Assembly: GCF_900454495.1 (NCBI RefSeq)
Contig: NZ_UGSI01000002.1
Span: 1,647,001 to 1,711,000, forward strand
Origin: Paenibacillus macerans
GTDB lineage: Bacteria > Bacillota > Bacilli > Paenibacillales > Paenibacillaceae
Direction of reading: 5' to 3'
DNA: 64,000 nucleotides
This document shows positions 43,523-51,680 of the stretch, piece after piece. The notes beneath the pieces were generated by a model. The model saw only the letters and a list, made by a program, of their open reading frames with translations, was not told the DNA's origin and did no database searches. The first letter of the stretch is position 1. The number at the start of each line of letters is the position of its first letter. Both the position numbers and the translations under genes were made by a program.

Positions 43523-45859
43523 ATGGGACCGCATAAATCAAAAGGCCGGCGCTTTCCTTTGCTACCCTTACGGGGCCTTCTCGTCTACCCGAGCATGGTT
43601 CTGCATTTGGACGTGGGCCGCGAGAAGTCCGTAAAAGCTCTGGAAAAAGCGATGGTCGAAGATAACCTGATTCTCCTCTGTTCTCAATCCGAAGTGAACA
43701 TTGAAGAACCAACGCAAGAAGATATTTTTCGTATCGGGACCGTTGCGAAAGTCCGCCAAATGCTGAAGCTGCCCAATGGCACGATTCGAGTGTTGGTGGA
43801 AGGAATGGAGCGCGCCGAAATTATCGAATACCTGGATAATGACGAATATTACGAGGTTATCGCCAAGGAGCGTCCGGAGGAGGAAACGGTCGATCCGGAA
43901 ATCGACGCGCTGATGCGCACGGTTTTAACCCAATTTGAACATTATATCAATCTGTCCAAGAAGGTCACGCCGGAGACGCTCGCCGCGGTATCGGATATCG
44001 AAGAGGCGGGGCGCCTCGCCGATGTGATCACCAGCCACCTGTCCTTGAAGATTAAGGACAAGCAAGAAATTTTGGAAACGATCGATGTCCGGAAACGGCT
44101 GGAGAAGCTGCTGGACATTTTGAATAATGAACGCGAAGTGCTTGAACTGGAACGGAAGATCAGCCAACGCGTCAAGAAACAGATGGAGAAGACGCAGAAG
44201 GAATACTACTTGCGCGAGCAGATGAAAGCGATCCAAAAGGAGCTTGGCGAGAAAGAAGGCCGGGCCGGAGAGGCCGAGGAACTGCGCGCGCAAATGGAGG
44301 AGAAGCGGCTTCCGGAAAAGGTCAGGGAAAAGGCTGAGAAAGAAATCGACCGGCTGGAGAAAATGCCCCCGAGTTCGGCGGAGGGCGGCGTAATCCGCAA
44401 TTACGTCGATTGGCTGCTGAGCCTGCCGTGGCATGAAAAAACGGAAGACGACCTGGACTTGGCCAAAGCCGAGCAGGTGCTGGACGAGGACCATTACGGG
44501 CTGGATAAGCCGAAGGAGCGGGTGCTGGAATATCTGGCCGTGCAAAAGCTCGTCAAAAAGCTCAAGGGTCCCATCCTCTGCCTTGTCGGGCCGCCCGGGG
44601 TGGGCAAAACCTCGCTGGCCCGTTCGATCGCCCGTTCGCTAGGGCGGGAGTTCGTCCGCATTTCGCTCGGCGGCGTGCGGGACGAAGCGGAGATCCGCGG
44701 CCACCGGCGCACGTATGTCGGGGCCATGCCGGGGCGCATCATCCAGGGCATGAAGTCGGCGGGGACGCTGAATCCGGTGTTCCTGCTGGACGAGATCGAC
44801 AAGATGGCCTCCGATTTTCGCGGCGATCCTTCTGCGGCGCTGCTGGAAGTGCTTGATCCCGAGCAGAACAACACGTTCAGCGATCATTTTATCGAGGTGC
44901 CGTTCGACTTGTCGAACGTGATGTTTATTACGACGGCCAACGCGGTGCACAATATTCCGCGCCCGCTGCTCGACCGGATGGAAACGCTGTTCATTCCGGG
45001 ATATACGGAGCTGGAGAAGCTGCAGATCGCTACCCGCTACCTGCTGCCGAAGCAGAAGAAAGAGCATGGCCTTGCGGCCGAACAGCTGGAAATCGGGGAG
45101 GATGCGCTGCTTAAGACGATCCGCGAATATACGCGCGAATCGGGGGTACGGGGTCTCGAGCAGCAAGTTGCGGCGCTGTGCCGCAAAGCGGCCAAGCAAA
45201 TCGTGTCCGAGGGCAAGGAGAAGATCGCGATCGGACCCGACGATATCAAAGATTATTTGGGCGTGCCGAAATACCGTTACGGCATCGCCGAACTGGAGGA
45301 TCAGATCGGCACGGTCACCGGGCTGGCCTGGACGGAGGTCGGCGGGGAGACGCTGATGATCGAAGTCACGGTCGTTCCGGGCAGCGGCAAGCTGACCTTG
45401 ACCGGCAAGCTGGGTGACGTGATGAAGGAGTCGGCGCAGGCCGCGTTCAGCTATACCCGCTCCAAAGCGGCGGAGCTCGGCATCCCGCTGGATTTTCACG
45501 AGAAAAACGATATCCATATCCATATTCCCGAAGGCGCGATCCCCAAAGACGGCCCGTCGGCCGGGATTACGATCGCCACGGCGCTCATTTCCGCGCTGAC
45601 GAACCGTCATGTCTCTAAGGACGTGGCCATGACCGGAGAAATTACGCTGCGCGGCCGCGTGCTGCCAATCGGGGGGCTGAAGGAGAAATCGCTGGCCGCC
45701 CACCGGGCCGGCTACCGGAAAATCCTGCTTCCCAAAGACAATGAGCGCGATCTGCGGGATATCCCCGAAAGCGTCAAGGAAGAGGTCGAGTTCGTGCCGG
45801 TGTCCCATATGGATCAAGTGCTTGAGCACGCCCTTGTGGAGCATCCCGAAGTGCATTAA
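43523..45859 (+). CDS. lonA: ATP-dependent protease LonA
   Basis: Cytosolic AAA+ protease that removes damaged and regulatory proteins. 778 residues. N-terminal substrate domain (about 10-200), coiled coil, Walker A GPPGVGKTSLARS (near 355), Walker B VFLLDEIDKM, and peptidase domain with Ser in KDGPSAGITIATA and Lys in GGLKEKSLAAH. GGAGGTG lies 8 nt before the ATG. A plausible promoter, TTGGTG-18-TAAAAT, lies in the 139-bp gap behind lonB. Confidence 0.97.
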   Translation: MGPHKSKGRRFPLLPLRGLLVYPSMVLHLDVGREKSVKALEKAMVEDNLILLCSQSEVNIEEPTQEDIFRIGTVAKVRQMLKLPNGTIRVLVEGMERAEIIEYLDNDEYYEVIAKERPEEETVDPEIDALMRTVLTQFEHYINLSKKVTPETLAAVSDIEEAGRLADVITSHLSLKIKDKQEILETIDVRKRLEKLLDILNNEREVLELERKISQRVKKQMEKTQKEYYLREQMKAIQKELGEKEGRAGEAEELRAQMEEKRLPEKVREKAEKEIDRLEKMPPSSAEGGVIRNYVDWLLSLPWHEKTEDDLDLAKAEQVLDEDHYGLDKPKERVLEYLAVQKLVKKLKGPILCLVGPPGVGKTSLARSIARSLGREFVRISLGGVRDEAEIRGHRRTYVGAMPGRIIQGMKSAGTLNPVFLLDEIDKMASDFRGDPSAALLEVLDPEQNNTFSDHFIEVPFDLSNVMFITTANAVHNIPRPLLDRMETLFIPGYTELEKLQIATRYLLPKQKKEHGLAAEQLEIGEDALLKTIREYTRESGVRGLEQQVAALCRKAAKQIVSEGKEKIAIGPDDIKDYLGVPKYRYGIAELEDQIGTVTGLAWTEVGGETLMIEVTVVPGSGKLTLTGKLGDVMKESAQAAFSYTRSKAAELGIPLDFHEKNDIHIHIPEGAIPKDGPSAGITIATALISALTNRHVSKDVAMTGEITLRGRVLPIGGLKEKSLAAHRAGYRKILLPKDNERDLRDIPESVKEEVEFVPVSHMDQVLEHALVEHPEVH

Positions 45860-46141
45860 CGCGGCTTAAGCTGCTGGGTTGTGATCCTGGATTAAGATCC
45901 TGTATAAGTTGAACTAAAGAAATGCTGGAGTTAGGCAAGAGTGGGAAATGATTCTGAAGAAACGGCAGTGGTCGCCTTTGTGAACGGATTTCTACAACTT
46001 CCGAATTTAGTGGAAAGAAATCCGTGAACAACAGCGATCATAAGAACATTTCACACGGCTGCCCTATCACGTATAATCAATAGTTCAACCTTATATTGCT
46101 CCAATAGCATATCACTGCGCTTGTAGAGAGGATTTGGAACG

Positions 46142-46738
46142 ATGAAAGTGACAAAAGCAGAATTTGTGATCAGTGCCGTGGGTCCAAACCAATATCCCGA
46201 CGACGCCTTGCCGGAGATCGCTCTGGCAGGGCGTTCCAATGTCGGCAAATCATCTTTGATCAACCGCATGATAGGCCGCAAAAATTTGGCCCGCACGAGT
46301 TCAACTCCCGGAAAAACGCAGCATTTGAATTACTACCGCATCAACGACCAGCTCTATTTCGTGGACGTCCCCGGTTACGGTTACGCCAAAGTATCGAAAT
46401 CGCAGCGTGAAGCCTGGGGCAAAATGATCGAAAAGTATTTAATGGAGCGGGAAACGCTGAAGCTCGTGATCCTGATCGTCGATCTAAGGCATCCGCCTTC
46501 CAAGGACGACGAACTGATGTACGATTGGCTGAAGGCGTATGAGCTTCCGGTTTGCGTCGTGGCCACTAAGGCGGACAAGGTGCCGAAAACGCGCTGGCCG
46601 AAGCATTTGAAAATCATTAAGGAAGCGCTGGTCCTGCGGGCCGGAGATCCCGTCATCCTGTTCTCTTCGGAGGAAGGCATCGGGAAGGATGAGCTGTGGG
46701 GGCTGATAAACAAATCAACGGATATGGAAGGGATTTGA
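46142..46738 (+). CDS. ysxC: Ribosome biogenesis GTPase YsxC/EngB
   Basis: GTPase needed for assembly of the large ribosomal subunit. 198 residues. G1 GRSNVGKSS, G2 TSSTPGKT, G3 DVPGYGYAK, G4 ATKADKVPK are all present. It follows lonA as in B. subtilis, here after a 282-bp gap without other genes. GAGAGGATTTGGAACG precedes the ATG. Confidence 0.96.
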   Translation: MKVTKAEFVISAVGPNQYPDDALPEIALAGRSNVGKSSLINRMIGRKNLARTSSTPGKTQHLNYYRINDQLYFVDVPGYGYAKVSKSQREAWGKMIEKYLMERETLKLVILIVDLRHPPSKDDELMYDWLKAYELPVCVVATKADKVPKTRWPKHLKIIKEALVLRAGDPVILFSSEEGIGKDELWGLINKSTDMEGI

Positions 46739-46910
46739 AGCAGTTTCCGCAGGAAAGTGAGCATGAAGCGGGATTTTTGCGGTTAAAAACGGCTGAATCC
46801 GGTTTTTTCTGAAAAATGGCGTGAATTCACGTTTTGGCCGCTGAGCAAACACTTTTGATCGTAGTGTATAATTATGATAAAGCGATTGTAAAAGAATTGA
46901 GGAGATTTTT

Positions 46911-47498
46911 ATGGCTCAGCGGTTAGCCACAGAGTATGTTAACGCCAGTTTGCGTTTGTCGGAAGTTCAGATGTCGCAGTTTATTCACAAAGTGTACGAT
47001 CCTCATGTGCGCCAGCGGGTGAAGGTGCTCGAAAACGGCGGGCAAGAGGTGGTGCTGGAGGATGACGGCGGGGAGGAAGTGCATCTGCCTTTTGACCGTA
47101 AAGACGGATATTACGTCTGTGAATTGTCTTTCCGCTTGGAACAACCCCATCTCACGAACGTGATGAGACTGCTGTTCGCGGCTTTCAAAGGCAGCGGCAT
47201 GGTAACGAGAATTTATAATGGATTCATGATGATGTATTATTATCAGGAAGGCCGAGTTCGCAAAATCGTCGAATATTCCCGGGATTCCTACAAGCTTGTT
47301 TTTGAACTCAAGGATACGGCGGGAGAGCTGGCGCGCATCTATCGCAGCAATGAGGCGGAGATCGAGATTGACCGAATCCACAGGAATATCAACGCTTTGC
47401 TGGATGCCCGCTTTATCGCGCAGGATGCGGGGGAAGTGGAGCGGATCGACGCGGAATTGCGGGACTGCTCCCGGAGATTGTTTGTGCTGGAGGCTTGA
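46911..47498 (+). CDS. Unknown conserved-looking protein, 195 residues
   Basis: Not recognised. The protein (MAQRLATEYVNASLRL...) is soluble, with an acidic beta-rich segment (about 45-75) and a long helical C-terminal half (about 130-195) rich in Arg and Glu that could form a coiled coil. TTGAGGAG lies 9 nt before the ATG. It occupies the ysxC-hemA interval, where B. subtilis has the unrelated-looking ysxD. A terminator follows. Confidence 0.7.
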   Translation: MAQRLATEYVNASLRLSEVQMSQFIHKVYDPHVRQRVKVLENGGQEVVLEDDGGEEVHLPFDRKDGYYVCELSFRLEQPHLTNVMRLLFAAFKGSGMVTRIYNGFMMMYYYQEGRVRKIVEYSRDSYKLVFELKDTAGELARIYRSNEAEIEIDRIHRNINALLDARFIAQDAGEVERIDAELRDCSRRLFVLEA

Positions 47499-47565
47499 AT
47501 TTTTTCGGTTCGCCGGTGCGGCGGCAAGTCACCCTTGATCTGATAACGGCATAAAGTACTAAGGA

Positions 47566-47594
47566 AAGCTACCCGGATTATGGGTAGCTTTTTT
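47566..47594 (+). terminator. Terminator of the unknown gene
   Basis: AAGCTACCC pairs with GGGTAGCTT over a 7-nt loop, followed by four more T. Confidence 0.88.
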
Positions 47595-47642
47595 CAGGTA
47601 AGGGCGGGGAGGAGGGATCGCGGCGCTTTTTTAAAAAAAAGG

Positions 47643-47671
47643 TTGCAATTGTCCCCGGGAGATGTTATTTT
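47643..47671 (+). promoter_or_regulatory. Promoter of speD
   Basis: TTGCAA (47643-47648), 17-bp spacer, TATTTT (47666-47671). The transcript would carry a 5' leader of about 140 nt. Confidence 0.55.
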
Positions 47672-47689
47672 TAATCTCGTTGAAAAGAA

Positions 47690-47810
47690 TATAGGAACCA
47701 GGATTCACTCAGGACATGGAGATGTTGCGAGAGATTTTTCCCTCGGGAAGTGAATGACGTAGGTCCTAGCGGATGAAATTTTTCCAAACATTTTATTCCT
47801 AGGAAGGGGG
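47690..47810 (+). promoter_or_regulatory. Candidate structured leader RNA of speD
   Basis: Three nested helices can form: TAGGA-A-CC (47692-47699) with GGTCCTA (47762-47768); ATTCACT (47703-47709) with AGTGAAT (47749-47755); CGAG (47728-47731) with CTCG (47742-47745). TCCTAG (47764-47769) can instead pair with CTAGGA (47799-47804), which abuts the ribosome site AAGGGGG (47804-47810). The two folds exclude each other, as in a translational riboswitch. No known class is recognised. Inferred by eye. Confidence 0.5.
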
Positions 47811-47819
47811 AACCGGAAG

Positions 47820-48218
47820 ATGGAACATTCAACTTTCGGAAGACACGTTGCTGCTGATGTTTGGGGAGTCGACTTCGATGTACTGAACAACGCGGATCTC
47901 CTCGAAGCTCATTTGGTGGAAGCCGCCGAAGCTTGCGGAGCCACGGTGCTGTCCATACAATCGAGACAGTTCGAACCACAAGGCGCTACGGTGCTTGTGA
48001 TGCTGTCGGAGAGCCATCTCTCGATCCATACGTATCCTGAGAGAGGGTTTGCCGCCATCGATTGCTACACTTGCGGAGAAATGGTGGAGCCCGGGTTGGC
48101 CGTCGATTACCTGGTGTCCGTTTTGCAACCGGAGAAAATTTACGCAAAGCAGCTGGTTCGCGGGCTGGGCGAACTGGAAGTCGAAGATTCGCCTGCCAAA
48201 AAAGCGGAATTTGCGTAA
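47820..48218 (+). CDS. speD: S-adenosylmethionine decarboxylase proenzyme
   Basis: Makes decarboxylated S-adenosylmethionine, the aminopropyl donor for spermidine. 132 residues, the small prokaryotic class. The proenzyme cleaves itself at Glu64-Ser65 in LSESHLSIHTYPE, so Ser65 becomes the pyruvoyl cofactor; His70 and Cys85 (DCYTCG) are the other catalytic residues. Spermidine synthase is not in the window. The ATG follows AAGGGGG in a structured leader. Confidence 0.95.
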   Translation: MEHSTFGRHVAADVWGVDFDVLNNADLLEAHLVEAAEACGATVLSIQSRQFEPQGATVLVMLSESHLSIHTYPERGFAAIDCYTCGEMVEPGLAVDYLVSVLQPEKIYAKQLVRGLGELEVEDSPAKKAEFA

Positions 48219-48253
48219 TCCATCATAGATTTTGGAAATATGGGAAAAATAAG

Positions 48254-48288
48254 ATAACCATGGAACAATTCCATGGTTATTTGTTTTG
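48254..48288 (+). terminator. Terminator of speD
   Basis: ATAACCATGGAA pairs with TTCCATGGTTAT over a 3-nt loop, followed by TTGTTTTG. Confidence 0.88.
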
Positions 48289-48423
48289 TTATCGCCGACT
48301 TCATAAATAATTCATAAAAAACTCACGGAAATGAACGAGTTATGGACGTCCTCTGTGATATAATTAACATAGTTTGTTTACGGTTGGTGATTGAACATCA
48401 AAAAGAAGGCAGGTGAACTTGCA

Positions 48424-49818
48424 ATGCACATTGTCGTAGTCGGGTTAAACTATCGCACGGCGCCTGTGGAAGTCAGAGAACGCTTCTCCTTCGCGGAGAA
48501 AGACATGCCGCAAGCGCTGCAGGAGCTCTTACGCACCAAAAGTGTATTGGAAGGCGTTATTATCGCGACCTGCAATCGGACGGAAATTTATGTGGTGGTC
48601 GATCGACTGCACATGTGCGGGTATTTTATCCGCAGCTTTATGGAACGCTGGTTTGGGGTTCCGCGCGAAGAATTTACCCGCCATTTATATATGTATGAGG
48701 ATGAACAAGCCGTACGCCATCTGTTCCGGGTCGCCTGCGGCCTGGATTCGATGGTGCTGGGCGAAACGCAGATCCTTGGCCAGGTTAAAAGCGCGTTTTT
48801 GCTGTCGCAGCGCGAGAAGGGGACGGGGACCTGGTTCAACATGCTGTTTAAGCAAGCCGTGACGCTCGGGAAACGCGCCCATTCGGAAACCGCCATCGGC
48901 GAAAGCGCCGTTTCCATCAGCTATGCGGCGGTGGAGCTGGGCAAACGGATCTTCGGCAGCTTTAGCGGCAAGCGGGTGCTGATCCTCGGCGCCGGCAAGA
49001 TGAGCGAGCTCACCGCGAAGCACTTAAGCGGGGGCGGAGCGGACGAAGTTATCGTCGCCAACCGGACCTATGCCCGCGCCCAGGAGCTCGCCGCCAAGTT
49101 TGACGGCACGCCGTGCACGATGCAGGAAGCGATGGAGCGGCTGGCGGACGTGGATATTCTGATTAGCTCCACCGGAGCGGAAGGATACGTGATCACGTCG
49201 GCGCAGGTCGCGCGCAGCATGAAGCGGCGCCCGGACCGTCCTCTCTTTATGATCGATATCGCGGTGCCGCGGGATATCGAGCCGGAGATCGGCGAGCTTG
49301 AGAACGTGTTTTTGTATGATATCGACGATCTGGAGGGTATCGTGGAGAACAACTTGGAGATGCGCCGGGCCGAAGCGGTGAAAATCGATAAGATGATCGA
49401 AGAGGAAATGCAGGTGTTTGCGAACTGGCTGCAAACGCTTGGCGTCAAACCGGTGATCCGCGCCCTGCAGGAAAAGGCCGCCCATATTCATGAAAGCACG
49501 CTGGACAGTATGTTTAATAAGCTGCCTGAGCTGGATGAACGCCAGCGCAAGGTGATCCGGCGGCTGACCAAAAGCATCCTGAACCAGATGATGCATGATC
49601 CGATCAACCGGATCAAGGAAATGGCCGGCGGGAAACAGGGGGCCGAAGCGTTGGAGATGTTTACGCAGATCTTTGCGCTTGAGAAGCATCTGGAAGCGGG
49701 CGCGGCCGCGCCGTCGGGAGAGGAAAGCGCCGCCTCCCTTGAAAACGAAGATGTCGGGCCGACCGAAGCGCCTATTGTGCGCGAAGCCGAACTTCCTTTG
49801 GCGAAGGTGCCGGTTTAA
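48424..49818 (+). CDS. hemA: Glutamyl-tRNA reductase
   Basis: First enzyme of C5 tetrapyrrole synthesis: reduces glutamyl-tRNA to glutamate-1-semialdehyde with NADPH. 464 residues from ATG 48424 (AGGTGA 8 nt upstream), which gives the normal N-terminus MHIVVVGLNYRTAP and catalytic Cys50 in ATCNRTE. Further blocks are GLDSMVLGETQILGQVK and the NADPH site LILGAGKMSEL. A TATAAT at 48359-48364 is the likely -10. It starts the hem operon. Confidence 0.96.
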   Translation: MHIVVVGLNYRTAPVEVRERFSFAEKDMPQALQELLRTKSVLEGVIIATCNRTEIYVVVDRLHMCGYFIRSFMERWFGVPREEFTRHLYMYEDEQAVRHLFRVACGLDSMVLGETQILGQVKSAFLLSQREKGTGTWFNMLFKQAVTLGKRAHSETAIGESAVSISYAAVELGKRIFGSFSGKRVLILGAGKMSELTAKHLSGGGADEVIVANRTYARAQELAAKFDGTPCTMQEAMERLADVDILISSTGAEGYVITSAQVARSMKRRPDRPLFMIDIAVPRDIEPEIGELENVFLYDIDDLEGIVENNLEMRRAEAVKIDKMIEEEMQVFANWLQTLGVKPVIRALQEKAAHIHESTLDSMFNKLPELDERQRKVIRRLTKSILNQMMHDPINRIKEMAGGKQGAEALEMFTQIFALEKHLEAGAAAPSGEESAASLENEDVGPTEAPIVREAELPLAKVPV

Positions 49819-50031
49819 CATTTGCATAAGGGAGAGAAACGGCCCTCGGGAATGCCCTGAGCCCTCTGCTTGGTTTTTCGAATTGCATGGCTGGAATTCG
49901 AAAAGAAGCGGGGGGCGCGGGGCTTTTTCTTGTGCGGAGAAGCTCGGTTTTTAGGCTGGCAATGGCAAAATACGGCAGGGTAGGGTATGCTATTAACGTG
50001 ATGAACCAAATGTCCGGGAGTGGATAAAACG

Positions 50032-50688
50032 ATGCCCCATTATATGCCCGTTATGTTGAATTTGGAAGGCCGCCGCTGTGTGATCGTCGGCGGGGGTACT
50101 GTCGCCGCACGCAAAGCGGCCGCTTTGACGGAGGCCGGCGCGGTCGTTACGGTGATTAGCCCCGGCGTGACGGCCTGGCTTCAGGACCGCGTTCGGGAAG
50201 GGGAGATCGCCTGGTTGGCGCGCGAGTACCGGGAAGGGGACCTGAAAGGGGCGTTTCTCGTGTTTGCGGCTACCGATTCCCGGCAGGTGAACGATAGTAT
50301 CGTGAAGGAGGCGGAAATGCTCGGGATTCCGGTAAACGATACCGCCGACGGAGCGCGGGGAAGTTTTATCACCCCCAGCGTCGTCCGCCGCGGCAAGCTG
50401 GTGATCGGGGTGTCCACTTCGGGAGCGGGACCTGCGGCGGCCAGGGAATTATGCCGCGAGATCGACCGGCGTTTTGGCGATACATATGAACAATATGTCG
50501 AATTTCTAAGCTTGGTCCGGACTCGGGTCAAGCAGCAGGTTGAAGATAAAGAGCGGCGCAAACGGCTACTGGCCAGGCTGGGTGAGCTGGATATTTTGCC
50601 GTCGATCCGGCAAGGCGGCTTCACGCCGTGGAGCGAAGCGGAGATCGCGGCCTGGATCGAAGAAGAACAACGGAGGAATAGCGGATGA
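50032..50688 (+). CDS. Precorrin-2 dehydrogenase / sirohydrochlorin ferrochelatase family
   Basis: NAD-dependent oxidation of precorrin-2 to sirohydrochlorin for siroheme (YlnF/SirC/CysG N-terminal domain family). 218 residues from ATG 50032; a GTG at 50020 overlaps the ribosome site GGGAG and is less likely. NAD site VIVGGGTVAARKAAAL, then AATDSRQVNDSIV and the GARGSFITPSVVRRG block. It takes the position that hemX has in B. subtilis and overlaps hemC by 4 bp, tying siroheme and heme synthesis together. Whether it also inserts iron is unknown. Confidence 0.88.
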   Translation: MPHYMPVMLNLEGRRCVIVGGGTVAARKAAALTEAGAVVTVISPGVTAWLQDRVREGEIAWLAREYREGDLKGAFLVFAATDSRQVNDSIVKEAEMLGIPVNDTADGARGSFITPSVVRRGKLVIGVSTSGAGPAAARELCREIDRRFGDTYEQYVEFLSLVRTRVKQQVEDKERRKRLLARLGELDILPSIRQGGFTPWSEAEIAAWIEEEQRRNSG

Positions 50689-51680
50689 CGAAGCGTACGA
50701 TTGTGGTAGGGACAAGACAAAGCCAGCTGGCATTAACGCAAACGGAACAGGTGATCGGCGATTTGAAGGAACTGTGCCGGGCGCATGGACTTCCGTTTGA
50801 GTTTGAGATCAAAAAAATCGTCACCAAAGGCGACCGCATCCTGGATGTGACCCTGTCGAAAATCGGCGGCAAGGGGTTGTTCGTCAAGGAGATCGAACAG
50901 GCGATGCTGGACGGGGAAATCGATATGGCGGTTCACAGCATGAAAGATATGCCGTCCGTGCTCCCGGAAGGATTGATCAACGGGGGAGTGCCGCTGCGGA
51001 AGGACCCGCGGGACGCGCTTATCTCCCGCAGCGGTCTTCACTTGCACGAGCTGCCGCAAGGCGCGCGCGTCGGCACGAGCAGCTTGCGCCGCTCCAGCCA
51101 ACTGCTGGCCTACCGCCCGGATCTCGTGCTCGAGCCGGTCCGGGGAAATATCGATTCCCGCCTGCGCAAGCTTGAAGAGGAGGGGTTCGACGCGATTATT
51201 TTGGCGGCGGCGGGCCTGCAGCGGATGGGCTGGGAGAATCGGGTCACGGCTTACCTGTCCGCTGACGTTTGTTTGCCGGCGGTCGGCCAGGGCGCGCTTG
51301 GGATCGAATGCCGGGAAAACGATGCCGAGCTGCGGGAGCTGTTATCCTTGTACAACGACCCGGACACCGCGCTTACCGTGGCGGCGGAGCGCCGTTTTCT
51401 CGCCGTGCTGAACGGCGGCTGCCAGGTGCCGATCGGCGCTTACGCGAATTTGGAGCGGGCGGGCGGACAAGCGCCGGAAGAAGGCGGCGCGGGCGGCGGC
51501 GAGCCAGGCTCCGGCCGCGCTCCGCGGATCAGGCTGACCGGCATGGTCGGCTCGGCGGACGGCCGGGTTATTTTGAAGGAGAGTGCCGTAGGGGAAGATC
51601 CGGTGGCCTTGGGCGAGCGAATTGCCGGGCTGCTGCTGGCCCAAGGGGCGGACGCGTTACTTAAGGAAGCCGAGGAGTGA
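50685..51680 (+). CDS. hemC: Porphobilinogen deaminase (hydroxymethylbilane synthase)
   Basis: Joins four porphobilinogens into hydroxymethylbilane. 331 residues, slightly longer than usual because of a Gly-rich insert near residue 265-285. Cys246 in LNGGCQVPIG holds the dipyrromethane cofactor; Asp88 in HSMKDMP and the Arg-rich GTSSLRRSSQL are catalytic. Start overlaps the previous gene (ATGA). The cobA-hemD gene starts directly after its stop. Confidence 0.96.
   Translation: MTKRTIVVGTRQSQLALTQTEQVIGDLKELCRAHGLPFEFEIKKIVTKGDRILDVTLSKIGGKGLFVKEIEQAMLDGEIDMAVHSMKDMPSVLPEGLINGGVPLRKDPRDALISRSGLHLHELPQGARVGTSSLRRSSQLLAYRPDLVLEPVRGNIDSRLRKLEEEGFDAIILAAAGLQRMGWENRVTAYLSADVCLPAVGQGALGIECRENDAELRELLSLYNDPDTALTVAAERRFLAVLNGGCQVPIGAYANLERAGGQAPEEGGAGGGEPGSGRAPRIRLTGMVGSADGRVILKESAVGEDPVALGERIAGLLLAQGADALLKEAEE

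Noticed and set aside
47690..47810. Known SAM riboswitch before speD
   Set aside because: The conserved SAM-I kink-turn and core (and the short SAM-II and SMK patterns) were not found; only an unclassified structure is claimed.
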